Source: Chlorella sorokiniana (Eukaryota; Chlorophyta; Trebouxiophyceae; Chlorellales; Chlorellaceae). From it: a stretch of DNA of 64,000 nt. Positions 11,401-23,032 of the stretch are shown one piece after another. The stretch lies in NCBI GenBank assembly GCA_025917655.1, contig CP084613.1:1-64000 (forward strand). The letters are read 5' to 3'. Position numbers and translations under genes: made by a program. Below the pieces are notes generated by a model. That model was not told the origin of the DNA and did no database searches. It saw only the letters and a program-made list of their open reading frames with translations. Numbering within the stretch: position 1 is the stretch's first letter; each line of letters opens with the position of its first letter.

Positions 11401-14400
11401 GCCCACACCCCACCCTACCTCAGCCGCCCGTGCGCCGTCCTCCACCTCAGCCGCGCGCCGATCAAGGCGCGCCTGCCACTCGGTGAGCAGCCGCTCGCGC
11501 TCGGCAATCTGGCGAACGGCTTCCGACTTGAACTGGGCCTTCCACGCCTCCAACGACTCCTCTTTTGCCGCCAACTCATCTGCCTGATCCTACAGTGTGC
11601 AGATAATGATGACAGGGATGGCGCCGATGTAGAAGTGGGCAGGGGCAGGGCAGGACCTGAGGAAAAGAGGCCTCACGGAGGACAGGACAGGGGTGCAAGA
11701 AGAGGCTAAAGGGCCGGGTGGGCACCGGCAGCGGCAGAGGGCAGAGCCACACCTTGAGCGCGCAGCCCTCCTCCTCCAACGCCGCCATTGCAGCTTTCAG
11801 CCGGTCAGCCTCGCCATCGAGCCGCTGCTGAGCCGCCGCGATGCGCCGCTCCAAGGTGGCCAACTCGCCAGTCCGAGCCGCCAGGCGTGCCTCCTGGGCT
11901 TCGGCCTCGCGCCGCCGAGCAGCCAGGGCGTCTTCCTCGCGTGCCGCGGCTTCCTCCCACTCGGCTGCACGTTGTTCTTGCTGCGACACCAGCGCATCAA
12001 AGCCGGAGCGCAGCTGCTCCCGGTCTGTCTCCAGCTGCTCGCGCTGCAGCAGGTTGATTTGCGAAGAAGGGAGGAAAGTAAACTGCCAGGTTGAGCAGAG
12101 GAAAGCAGGGGTGGCCGCAGGCAGCCAGAGCCACAGGCGCAAGCGCGCATTGCGTGGGCCTCACTGCCTTGCAGACCGGCGGGCAACCTCGGCCGACCCG
12201 CGAGCGTCACACCTGGCGCGCCACGTCAGCCTCAAACGTGCGTCGCTCATCGTCCAGGCGCGCCTCTGCCGCCGCCTGCTCCGCCTGCCAGCGACCGCGC
12301 TCGGCATTGAAGCTCTCCATTTCCAACAGCATGGCCTCGTACTGCTGCTTCACCTGCGGCACAGCAGCGGGGCAGCCACATGACAAACGTCAACCGCCAT
12401 GCCGAACAGCCGGCAAGAGAGGTAAGTGTGCAGGCAAAACCCCAAACCGACACTGGGCATTCATGCTTGGCAGCAGCAAGACTGCGGGCAGGGCAGAACG
12501 CCAGCGTTGGCGCTGCAGCGGCCGGGCGCCGGCCGACGGCGCCATCAGCAGGGGGAGCGACCGAGGGCCCCACCTTTGCCACCTCCTCATTGCCGGCAGC
12601 CACAGCTTCATCCATGGCGGCACGGGCATCGCGGGCAGCCTGCACGGAGTGAACATCACACGCTTTGCCAGGCGTTGTGCAGGCGCGGCGATGAAGGCAG
12701 ATGCCTACTGCTGTAAACAAGAGACGGCCCTGCGCTGTGGCAGCAGTGGCGCTGCCCTGGGCTGCAGCTCGATGCACTAGCGAGTGCAAAGATGTTGCCG
12801 ACTTGGCACAACACTGTTCTCCTGCACAACTCAAACCACTTGCCCCACCTGCTGCGCTGCCTTGTGTGCCAATAGCGCCTTGTCTCGCGCCGCCTCCGCC
12901 TCCGCCGCCTCGCCCTGCGCGTCCAGCACGCGGCGGCGCACCGACGCCGCCTCCTCTTCTGCCTCGCGCAGCTGCCCCATGGCAGCCTCCACCCCTGCTT
13001 CCAGCTGCCGCAGCTCTTCAAGCATGCGCCGCCGCTGCTGCGCGTCAGCCTCTGCCGCTTGGTCCCGCTCCGCTTCAAAATCGTGCACAGCTGCCGCCAG
13101 CTCCTCCTCCCGCTGCTGCAGCTCAGCCTCGCGCGCCCCCAACTCCGCGGCCGCCGCTGCCTGCTGCTCAGCAGCGGCGGCGCCCGCAGCCCGCAGCCGC
13201 GCCGCCTCCTCCGCCGCGCTGGACCGCTGCGCCTCCAGCTCTTTTTAGCGGCAGCCGCCTCGACCACCGACTTCTCCAGGACCTGCTCCCGCTCAAGCAG
13301 CTCCCCCTCCATCTCAATCAGCCGCCTTTCCCTCTGCAGGTGCGCCGCCGCCACATCCTCGGCCTCCCGGACCCGCGCCTCTCGCTCCTTCAGCGACCGC
13401 GTGATCTCCTTGACCTGCAACACGAGGGCGAGCCAGGGCAGATGCGGCAGGGAGTCGCACCGAGAGCAGTGGCTACGGCGAACAGGCGCAGGACTGCAGC
13501 AGGCAGGCAGGCAGCTTCACGACGGACGCTGTCCAGCCGAACCACGTGGAAGACCGCAGCGGTCCCCTGGCGGTGACCATGCGCTGCAGCGACAAAGCGA
13601 CCGAACTCACCTGCGCCTCGAACTCGCGTTCGCGCTGCGCCAGCTCAGCATCCCGGTCCACGAGCGCCCGCCCCTGCTCCTCCATGCGCGCCGCCCGGGC
13701 CTCCAGCGCCGCCGCCTGCCGTTCGAGAGCCTGCTCGCCCTCCTTGGCCGCTGCCGCCGCCGCATCGCGCTCAGCAGCCAGGCGCGCTTGTTGCACGGCA
13801 AGCTCGCGCTCCGCCGCCGCCACTGCCGCTGCGCGCTCCTTCTGGTATCGCTCCTGCTCTGCACGCTGCGCGCTTTCCAGCGACGCAAGCCGGCTTTGCG
13901 CGCGCTGCAGGTCTGCCGTGAGAGCCTCCAGCTCTCGCTGCCCCGCCGCAATCTGCACCTTTAGCGCTTTTGCTGACGCCCCAGCGGCCGCTGCCTCGGA
14001 AGACAGGGTGTCGCGCTGCACCGCCAGGCCCTCCACCTCTGCTTTCAGGCGCTCGACCTCTGCGGTGTACTTGCGACGCATGTCTTCCACCTGCTGCAGG
14101 AACAGGTTGGACGCCTGCTGCAGCATGGAGTCGCCGGCCGCCGCCCGGGATTCCCGCTGTTTGACAAAGCTGCCGCAGCTGCCGCCGCAAAGCTGCTCAA
14201 TGGCGCTGCAGAGTGCGGCAGGGCGGCGGGCCGCGAACCAAACACCGAGTTGCGGTTCAGCTCAGCACCCAAGTTCTCCTTCAGCGAGCTGCCGCTGCGG
14301 GGAGTATTGGCTGCAGACGCAAGGTCCATGCCGGAAGCCAGCTGCGAGCTGGGGGCTAGGGCTGCAGGCGCACCCTGCAGGCTGGCCTGCGGTGTGGCAA

Positions 14401-14700
14401 GCGGCTCGCCGCCGCCAGCCGCCGCTGCAGGCGTGTCAAAGCGCTTGCGCATGCTGTCCAGCATTCCTGCCGACTTGGAGAGCACGCTGTGCTGCTCGCT
14501 ACTGCGCTCTGCCACCTTGCGTTCATACTGCTGCCACTGCAGCCGGTGGGCACAGAAGAAGCGAGAGCAGGTGGGGCGACGGCGACGGGCGGGTGACAGC
14601 GGCGGTAAGGCAGGGGCGGCGAGATTGTGACGGCAGCGAATCTCATTCTTGCCTGGGAGGAAAGCTCCTCAAAACGCTTCACGGCCGATTCTCCCGACAT
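2487..14700 (-). CDS. Giant coiled-coil protein, ~28 exons
   Basis: The gene starts at ATG 14700 (MSGESAVKRFEELSSQ, then a GC-AG intron and WQQYERKVAERSSEQ) and stops at 2487. Nearly every exon encodes Ala/Glu/Arg/Gln-rich, Pro-free sequence with a heptad look, such as REAALAQRVSKQATQQADLA. This predicts a rod of roughly 2,500 residues or more. A Ser/Ala/Pro-rich N-terminal linker (about 14.2-14.5 kb) and a Ser/Ala-rich tail (about 2.5-2.65 kb) look unstructured. Larger exons lie near 3630-2960, 4155-3770, 6920-6410, 8100-7620, 8895-8220, 9545-9030, 13420-12840 and 14540-13600. The coiled-coil frame slips by one base near 13242-13246 (A5 run), near 6840 and probably near 9490 and 14200. The last may instead be a very short intron. 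Such rods serve as cytoskeletal, centrosomal or Golgi scaffolds; I do not recognise the family. Confidence 0.75.
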
Positions 14701-15066
14701 AGTGCAGCCACCGTTTGAGTTCCGGTGGGCGCTAAGGCCAAGTGCAAGATATCATTCTGACTTGAAAAGAAGTGAGTTTTCAGGGCAAGCAGATATCCAG
14801 CTCAATAGGCAATAGTGAAAGCGATCTGAGCATTCGGGGTGAGAGAGCGCAGGCCCACGGCTTGTGAGGAGGGAGCATGCAGCCGCACTCATTGCACATC
14901 GAGTGCAGCGTGGGCGGCGAGGGCCAAGGAGCGCTGCAGCTCAGCACGGCAGCACGACAACCTGGCGCCGGCGGGGCATGCTATTGCCTGTTCAAAGGGC
15001 TCGGTCACCCAAGTCTCGATTGGATAGTCGGACGGTCACAAGCATTCTCCTCAAAGCGCCGACACC
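14701..15066. promoter_or_regulatory. Divergent intergenic promoter region
   Basis: These 366 bases separate the start codons of the minus-strand coiled-coil gene and the plus-strand membrane-protein gene. They must hold both 5' UTRs and both promoters, so a shared bidirectional promoter is likely. I see no clear TATA box. Confidence 0.5.
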
Positions 15067-17119
15067 ATGGGCACCCTGGCTGCCGTCGTAACCCTCGTGC
15101 TCGCTTGCTCTGCCTGGGCAGCTCTTGCTGAACCTGCATGGCTGCAACAGTTTAGCTCGCTACCGCCACAGGGCCGACTTGCCGCCTACCGACTGATGGC
15201 TGAGTGGCAGGCGCTGGCGGCGGCAGCAGCGGCGGCCGAGGCGGCGGCGCAGGACCGGCTGCCTCTGGTGGAGCTTGCAGCGCAGAAGCAGCAGCTGCTC
15301 CGTGGACTGCTCCCGGATTTGGATGCTGCAGCCAGCGAGAGTGCCGAGGTGCAGACCCAGGCTCATGCCGCCCTGGCTGCGCAACTGGCGGGCACCGCTT
15401 CCATTCCCACCCCGCCGCCAAGCCGGCTCTCCCGCGCGCTCACGCTCGTCAACATTGCGTGGTTTGTTGGCTGTGTGCTGCTGGTGGCCGCCGTCGTCTC
15501 CCTGGCAGGCGTTTATTTAGCGGCCCTAGTCATGCTCATCCCCCTGCTGGCCTGGGAGGCGATCGGCTATGCGGCCTCGCTGTGGGTGCTGCATGCCGCC
15601 ATGCACAGCGCCCCGGCACGGCGCCTTACGTCGGCCTCACCGGCCTTCTCATGCTCACCGCAACTGTCGGCGGCTCACTGGCCCTGCACCTTGCGGAGCG
15701 CATCAAGAACAGCGAGACGGCGGCGGCGACCCTCATGGGCGGCTTTGCGCTGCTCTACGGCCTGGTGGCGGTCCGCTTGCAGGCAAGGCTGGGCGCGGGC
15801 TGCCTACACTGTTGCGTGCGAGGTTACATCTCCAGCCGCTCTTTCTCTTCAAGCCATCAGGTATTCCTGTGGGGTGATGTTGAATGTTTATTGCAGCCGC
15901 GACGTGCAACCCACTCACACACACCGCCCTGCGCAGGCCACCTTGCTGGGCACGCTGGCGGTGTGGTGGGCCATGAGCGCCCTCGGCTTCTCCATCTTCG
16001 TCTTCCCCTTCCTCACTGTCATCGGCTTCCGCAACGGCCTGCTGGCGCCCTTTGCCGCCTCGCTGGCCCTGCTGCTGGCCTTCCTGCCCTTCAAGGTGGG
16101 TGGGTGGGCAACTGACGCTGCAAGAGAGAACCAGCAGCGCTGTAGGTGGAAGCACTCTGCCTGCTGTGGGTGGCAGCGCCAGCGCTTGCCTTCCTCTCGC
16201 CACGCTAGATGGCAGCCACATTGCCCGGCCGCCGCCAGCCTGCCGCTGTCCCCTGCAGGTCGCTCCCCACGCCCTGCCCACCCCGCCCTGGCTGCGGCCC
16301 TTTGAGCCGGGTGTGTGGCTCTGGTGCACGCTGTGCCTCAACCTGGCCAATCTCATCCTCGCTCACCGCCACTGGCAGAGCAGCAATGGCGGGCAGAGCG
16401 TGCCCGCCGAGGTCTGGGCGCAGCTGCCGCTCGGTGTCAGGGTCCGTATTGTGCTGTACCGCGCACGCCGGGTGAGGATGACGAGTTGCCTGCTTTTGCT
16501 GTGGTCTCACACTCTCTGTGTCAGAGGTTTCCTGCTGCCGCTGCTGAAGATGGCTCTGCATGGTGAAGGGAGTGGCACACCAAGCAGGAATGCCGCCCCC
16601 CTTCCTGGCGGCGTATGATTATCTTCATTCGCAAACCGTGCACCGCCTTGGTATACCTTCCCGCAATCTCCCCTATGCTTGCGCCTGCCTGCAGTGCCTG
16701 CTGAGCCAGGTGCCGGCGGTGGCCGTCATTGGCGGCACGCTCACCTGCGGCGTGCTCCTGGATGTGGAGCCGTGCCGCTCAGTGGGCGCGGTGTTTGGCT
16801 TCCTCTGGTTCCTCTCCAAGCTGTGCGAGTGCAACTGGAAGAGGTAAGCGCGTTGCGCCGACTGGGTTGATGAGGCAGGCAGGCAGCACACAGACTGCTG
16901 CAAGCGATGGCATTTGGAAAGAAGAGTCCACCAATTGGTGGACATGCCCCGTGCTGGCGTGATTAGCATCATAGCTCCGCGTTTCGCGCTGCCGCCATGT
17001 GCAGGGTGGGTTTCGCCTGGTCGGCGCTGGTGCTTGGGTCGCTGCTGTGGGGCGCGGCGTGGGCGGTGCACAGGTGGCCACATTTGCTGATGTTCGGCAC
17101 AGCTGCATGCATCATTTGA
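15067..17119 (+). CDS. Polytopic membrane protein with signal peptide, unknown family
   Basis: Five exons fit: 15067-15782, 15937-16095, 16259-16471, 16695-16843 and 17005-17119. The first intron uses a GC donor (CAG|GCAAGG) with phase 0 on both sides. The ATG opens a clear signal peptide (MGTLAAVVTLVLACSAWAALA). A ~110-residue Ala/Gln/Leu-rich helical segment follows, probably lumenal or extracellular. After it come about ten hydrophobic spans, including LTLVNIAWFVGCVLLVAAVV and VGFAWSALVLGSLLWGAAWA, ending in a short tail. The frame slips by one base at a CCCC run (15611-15614): MHSAP continues naturally as GTAPYVGLTGLLML in the next frame. Total length is about 450 residues. No transporter or enzyme motif is recognised; the join between exons 3 and 4 is the least certain. 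Confidence 0.7.
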
Positions 17120-17141
17120 ATGCCTGGCTGCTATGACATAT

Positions 17142-17146
17142 TGTAA
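17142..17146 (+). promoter_or_regulatory. Candidate TGTAA poly(A) signal
   Basis: TGTAA lies 22 bases after the stop codon of the membrane-protein gene, a position compatible with a green-algal polyadenylation signal, though unusually close to the stop. Confidence 0.4.
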
Positions 17147-17351
17147 AACAGACGCGTTGGTACGCAAGGGATCAAAGCGTGACAAGATTTTTTATTTGCA
17201 GCACTGCCTGACTGCTGACTGCTGACTCAGACAAAGCCCAAGATCAGGCAGCACCGCAGCGCGCAGCAGCGGTATCTCATGCGACCGGGCGTCCGTCTCG
17301 GTGTCAGTTGCCCCGTGTTTTCAGAGCCCCCACTCCATCTCAAGCCTAACC

Positions 17352-19625
17352 ATGTCTCGCAAGCTGGTACTGTGCCTCCTGGCGCTCGCCGTCAGCTATG
17401 CAAACGGCCTGGAGAAGCCCCCTTCTCACTGGAGGACTTTGGCACCGCTACCGGCGTTCCAGCGAATTGTACAGCATCTGGGGGCGGCATGCCGTCCTAC
17501 TGGGTGGAGATGACAGATGTGAGCGCTGAACTCGTGACCTGACCGGATGGGAACGTAAAGTCGGCTGTTGCTGCCCTCCCGACAAGCGGGCTTGCTTGCG
17601 CTTGCGAGTTCCCGTGTGCAAGAAAGCGGGGAGGAAGGGGGGTATCGCAGTGCAGGGTTTCGTAACATGCTCCGGCATTGTTCCACTGCTGCCGCCGCCC
17701 TCGCCGCCAGCGCCGCTTGCTGTGCTTCCCTTACCATGCAAGGCTCGCTATTTTTCTCCTTTTACGTGTCCCTCTGCAGCTACTTAACTACACCCAGTAC
17801 TACAGCACCTCTGGAGACCTGTCTGGCGTGCCGTCGCCGCTGCCCTTCCCCTACATGCAAACCGCAACCGACACGAAGGCGCCCGGCTGGCTGTCCACCT
17901 GCATTGCGCGCTCCCCACAGCCCCTGAGGACTGCTCTGGCGACGACTGCAACGTCTACATTGAGGAGTGAGTGGTTCCGCTGCATGGATCCATCTTGGCA
18001 CGGGCGCTGCGCAGCTCCGATCGGCCAAAACATGCAGTTTTCAAGCAGGGGCCCCGCCTGCTGCCTGATCTTCTGCGTGCCTCTGCCAAACTCGCAGGTG
18101 GGGCGTGGAGTGGCTAGAGTTTGCCCTGATCAACTGCTTCGGCGGCTTGTGAGTCGTTTTCTGCCTGTATCCCTCGCATTCCTGCAGTCAGTCACGACTG
18201 CAGCAGCTGCCCCCTCCCCGCGCTCCCTTTCTCAAGTGTACCGCCCGGTGCCCCTTTCCTTCTGCAGCCCCAACGCCAGCGCGGTTTCCTTCTTCGGCAA
18301 CCCCAGCCTGGACCCGGCGAGGTGGCACTCACCGTCACCCAGACCTGCAAAAAGTGAGCGTACATGTCCGCGGACACGTACATCCGCTGTGGAACATGCG
18401 CAACAGCTGTACACATGTGTTCTGCATGCGCACTACTTTCTCGCCTGCACCTGTAGCTAGTCAGCAAGCAGCGGCGCTGCCCTACTGCCACATGCACAGT
18501 GTCTTGTCTGGCACACCTCCCCTCATATGCAACCCTCCCCCGCAGCTATTACTATGGCCCCAGCGAGGAGTGGGACTTCTTCTACTCCGTCACCGACCAG
18601 GTGGGGCGGCTATGGGAAGGGGAGGGGAAATTCTATTTTCGCATCTGCCCTGAATGTTGACCAGAGGGGAGCTGTGATGCAGCCAGGAAAGCAGGTCAAC
18701 AGCGCACTGCCATGGCAGCTGGCCAGCTGGCAGTGCCCTTCCGCTGATGAGTCAGCAACCTCTCCTTCGAGGAGCTTACACCCCCACCCCCATGTCCACC
18801 CCACCGCCTCATGTGCTTGCAGTGGGGCAATAAATGGGCCCTGCAGACCGTGCACTCCAACGATACCACCGAGGATGAGTTCGATGCCAACATCGATTCT
18901 GTAGTCTGGCCTGAGGGCTGGGCGTGGAGAAGGTGTGCATGCGCATCGGCAGCGGCAGGAGCTGCAGCAGCTGCAGCGCCTCAACCCTGCACCACATGGA
19001 CCATATGCCAAGCGTCGCCCTCATGCCAATGCCGCTGCGCATTTTACTATTCCTGTAGCGGCAGCGCGCCCCGCCCTACCACTCCACCCCCGTCTCACAC
19101 AGATACTTCTTTAAAGAAGGAAATTTCCGTACCCCTACCTACGCAGGTTCCCCTGGAGGAGACTGTGGAGATGGTTCCCCTGCAGGTGGGGGCCGGCTGC
19201 TACGCAATGATTCTGAAGGATTCCAACTTCAACAGCTGGCATCTGTACACGTGAGTTTTGTCGGGGGGGTAAAGGTGTTTGGGGGCGCGTGCACTCAGGC
19301 GATGCTGATTGTAGTGCAAAGAAAACAAGATCAGTTCCTCCCTTTCCCTCCATGCCTCTCGCCCCTTCCCCTCGCTTCCCCCGCTGTCCTGCAGCTACCC
19401 AGAGGGCGGCCTCACCTCAGGCAACTCCTGTTCGGCGCCATGGGCGGCACTCAGGGCTGCACCGTGCTGGATGCCCAGTACACTTTCGAAAACATTGGAG
19501 AGATGGCGGGTGCCCCTGCCGAGGCCCCGGCCCCTGCCGAAGTGCCCTCTGACGCCGGACGCTCAGCTGGCGGCCCGGCTGCACTGCTGCTTGTCGCCGG
19601 CGCCGCCCTCGCCTTGCTGTTCTGA
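17352..19625 (+). CDS. Secreted, probably GPI-anchored protein, unknown family
   Basis: Eight exons fit: 17352-17518, 17780-17966, 18098-18148, 18268-18353, 18546-18600, 18833-18932, 19147-19250 and 19395-19625. The start MSRKLVLCLLALAVSYANG is a signal peptide. The ~330-residue mature part is Cys-, Tyr- and Trp-rich with several N-glycosylation sequons (NYT, NAS, NDT). It ends DAGRSAGGPAALLLVAGAAL plus three hydrophobic residues, a textbook GPI-attachment tail. The protein is therefore probably a cell-surface or wall protein. Frame is lost by one base at least four times, always in short C or G runs: 17418-17422, 17913-17916, about 18313 and 18920-18922, and probably again near 19430. With those slips the segments read continuously (for example PEGWGVEK to VPLEETVEMVPL). 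I recognise no catalytic domain. Confidence 0.65.
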
Positions 19626-20303
19626 GCACCGACGAGCCTCGTACGAGGCGATCACATGCCAAACACCTCCTCCAATTACAACGCCCGTTTACCAGCACGG
19701 CAACAATGTGTATGTGTGCATCCCCCAACATGCTGACATGACTGCCCTTGCCCCGACCATTCCACCTTGTACAGCCCCGTTCACTGCATGTCCATGGACC
19801 TGCATCCTGTGTGACACTTTCTGCCGTTGGTTACTTGTGATTTTGTGATTAATGTAAGATTGAGGAACTCCCAGCATACGGCAGTTGAGGAGCAGGCAGT
19901 TGCATTGCACTTTGACCAGAGTCGCAGCACCCATGTAAAACAACCCGGCCCTGTTGCAGATGGTTCAGACTGCTCTGTTTTTACAGCGAGCCAATCCAGG
20001 CCCAGCAGTGGGGCAAAACAGCCAGGCAGGAATTGAACAGATTCAATGAGAAGCAAGGGTGTGGAGGCAAGTCCAGGGCTCTTCTCGCCCATCTGGCCGC
20101 AATACGCGACCTGACAGGATTAAATGAATGTCTGCCGGGGGCTGGCAGGGAAACAAAGGAAGCAAGCGCATCAAAGGAAGGGGCCCAGGGAAGGAGGGCA
20201 AAGTAGAGCCATGCCATGCCATGCGGGTTGGTGCAGTTGTGCTGCCCGCTGCCTCAAACCAAACACGGCCGGGCTGATATGTTGGTGCAGCGCTCCAGCT
20301 AGC
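19626..20303. other. Convergent 3' intergenic region
   Basis: The region lies between the 3' ends of the GPI-anchored protein gene (+) and SBPase (-). It has a TGTAA on the + strand at 19853-19857 and a TGTAA on the minus strand at 19981-19985, either of which could be the poly(A) signal for the respective gene. No gene is supported here. Confidence 0.5.
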
Positions 20304-23032
20304 TCAGGCGGTGACCTCAGAGAAGCGGGGGAGGAGCCGTACATGTACTCCTCAAACCGGCGGACCTGCGGGACGGGGAAGAAACGAGAAGCGTGGAGCA
20401 TGCAAAGAGTAAGCAGCGGAAGCTGAAGGCTGCTAAGTCCGCAGCAGGGAGGCTTAGCGGCAGCGCCTCGCGCCCTTGAAAGCGGCGCCACCAATCGAGC
20501 GGCACCGACGCACCCGCTGGCATGGCAAGAGGCATAGCTTCGCGGTGTAACCCCTGCACCTCCCTGGCCCGGCATCTCCCCTGCCACGCTGCACGCCCCC
20601 TCCTCACCTCGCCCACGGAGCCGTAGCAGATCTGGGTGCGCTGGTCATGCTGCAGCACCTCCACATCCAGCCCCGACACGCACTTGCCATCGCACGACGA
20701 CGCGCCGCCCGCCTTCTCCACCAGCAGCGCCAGCGGGCCACCTCGAACAGCAGGCGCAGCTTGGCCTTGGTGGAGGGGGAGGTGACGTTGGTGAACACGC
20801 CCTTCTCCTTCACAATGATCTGGAACACATCGGGCACCTGCAAGGTTGGTTGGGGTATGGGGGGGGAGGGTGTACAAGGATGGGACCACGCAGGGTGGTG
20901 GCAAGATCGGCAGGGAGCATTTATGCACATAACAGCAAAGCTCAGCGTCTTATGCTCTCCATCCAGCGCCCAGCCCACGTCAAGCGAGCATTGTGGAGCG
21001 CACCATGCCACCGGTGTACCGCAGCGTGTACTTCTCGCCGATGTAGTATGCGATCAGCTTCTCGTAGGCAGAATTGTCAAAGGTGGCACGCAGGTTGCCG
21101 GGCGAGAACATCTTGCCCTCGCCAATGGTCTCCGTCTCCTTGACATGCAGCCACTTGCCGTCGTCCTGCGGTCAGGGCGGCGCACAGGGAGCAGGAAGCG
21201 GGCTGAGAAGGAAGGTTGCATTGACAGCAGCTGTGCAGCAGTGGCTGCAGCTGTGCGACCTAGAATTCTGCAGCGGGCGGCGCCGGGTCAGCTGGCGAGG
21301 AGAGCTGCTGCAGGCACAGAACGCGCAGAGGGGGCAGGCAGCTGGCGCGAGATCCTGATTGCCCGGGACTCTAGCGCCAGAACCCTGCACGCTCCCCGTC
21401 AACTCAACAGCCCACCACCGCCACCAACCCACCGCCCAGCCCCCACCTGCAGCAGGAACTCGTGGCAGCCGGGGGCGTCCTTGAGCGCAATGCAGAAGAC
21501 GGTGCGAGGGCCGTAGATGCCCATGCCCGCCGCCGCCTGCTCGCGGCCCGTGATGCCGGTCAGCTTGTCGCCGGGCCACACGCCAAAGATGGTGCCGACA
21601 GAGAAGTTGGTGTCCACGATGGAGGAGCCGTCCAGGGGGTCAAAGGCCACGGAGAAGCCCTCGCCTGCAGCGTGCAGCAGTGCGGCAGGGCGGTGAGGGA
21701 ACAGGGGTGAGGGTGCAAGGCGCGGGAGCTGGGGGCTTCAGGGGGCGCCGGCGCCGTTGGGCAGCCACATGCTGCAGCCAGCTGCGGGCAGGGCATGGCC
21801 CCTAGACAACCGGGAGCAGCATCAGTGCAGCATTGCTCTGACCCCCTCATGTGTTCTCCCGCCCCCTACTGAGCTCACCGCCCAGGTCCAGGGGCTCGGG
21901 CACCTCCTCGGAGCAGGCCAGCTTGCAGCAGCCCGAGTACTTGAGCGCCTCGAACAGCAGCTTGTCGGCCAGCAGGTCCACAGCCAGCTGCTCGTCGCCA
22001 AAGGAGTTGACGCAGGCGGTGCCGCCGCACGACGCGGTGCGCACCTGGCGTGCAGGCAGGGGGCAAATCGGGCGTCGTGCGTCGGGCGGCGGAGGGCGAC
22101 GGTACGCGCGGGATCTGGCAGTGAGGCCCCTGGTCGGACCAGGCTGGTTGCTGGGCAGTGCAGAGCATTAGGTGATGCAAGCAAGGATGTGCCGCCGCCC
22201 CCGCCGCTGCCGCACCTTGTACGCAATGGTGCGCACGGCCTCGGACATGCTCATCATGAGCTGGCGCAGCTTGGGGTCGGGGGTGGCCTCCAGCAGGAAC
22301 TCCTCCAGGGTGTCGCCGATCTGCGGGCACGGTGGTTGACACGGTGGTTGGAAACAAGACGAGGTGAGGCGGAGGAGGGGAGGCAAAGGGGAAAGCGGGC
22401 GTGGCCTGTTGCGAGACTAGGCCCTTGAGCGGTGCTGCCGCCAAAGACGCCTCTGATCAGCTCTGCTGAGATAATGGGGGCGAGGGGGCCAGGCTGCTGT
22501 GGCTGGTAGGTTAGCAGCGCTGTCACAGCGATGCATAGGCGCTGAAGACCAAGTAGCGATACAACGCTGGTTGGGCTGCTATTGGTGCGGCGTTGAACGT
22601 CATCTCTATGTTGCAACCATACCAAGCATGCAGCACTGAAAGGACACTGCCAGTAGCTGCAAGTCATGCACTCCAGACGCAGGCAGCGGCAGGCACCGGC
22701 GCAGGCAGGGGCTGACCTTGGCCTGGGCAGCCACGGCGGCGCGACGGGCGCTGCGACGGGCGCTCTTGGCGGAGAAGCGGGCGCCGGCAAAGGTGCTGGA
22801 GCTGGAGGACTGGGCAGCGGCGCGCACGGCCACCCGGGGAGCCACCTGCAGGCATCAATGCAAGACATCAGGATAAGCCCCTGCCCTGAAGCGGCTGCAG
22901 GCTTGCAGGGGTGTCGGATATCAAATCGATGCCCGAGACAAGTGCCCGGACCTTCATGCTCGCAGAGCTCTTAGCGGTGGTCGCCACACGGGCTGCGGCG
23001 GTCGCCTGGGCTGAGATGGTGGCAGCGGCCAT
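20304..23032 (-). CDS. SBPASE: Sedoheptulose-1,7-bisphosphatase, chloroplast
   Basis: The enzyme dephosphorylates sedoheptulose-1,7-bisphosphate in the Calvin cycle in the chloroplast stroma. Eight exons: 23032-22952, 22845-22717, 22320-22216, 22044-21879, 21664-21447, 21165-21004, 20837-20608 and 20365-20304. The first two encode an Ala/Ser/Arg-rich transit peptide ([20 protein letters not shown]). [14 protein letters not shown] carries the thioredoxin-controlled Cys pair typical of SBPase. [18 protein letters not shown] is the metal- and phosphate-binding core of the FBPase/SBPase superfamily, and [14 protein letters not shown] and [10 protein letters not shown] match plant SBPase closely. 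Two single-base slips occur: in GGG at 20735-20737 ([13 protein letters not shown] is split) and in GGGGG at 20327-20331. With the latter, the C-terminus would read [12 protein letters not shown] and stop at 20304; as given, the frame runs to 20171. Confidence 0.95.

Noticed and set aside
20304-23032. Fructose-1,6-bisphosphatase rather than SBPase
   Set aside because: The [14 protein letters not shown] redox motif and the [14 protein letters not shown] and [10 protein letters not shown] segments are specific to SBPase, and the redox loop typical of plastid FBPase is absent.
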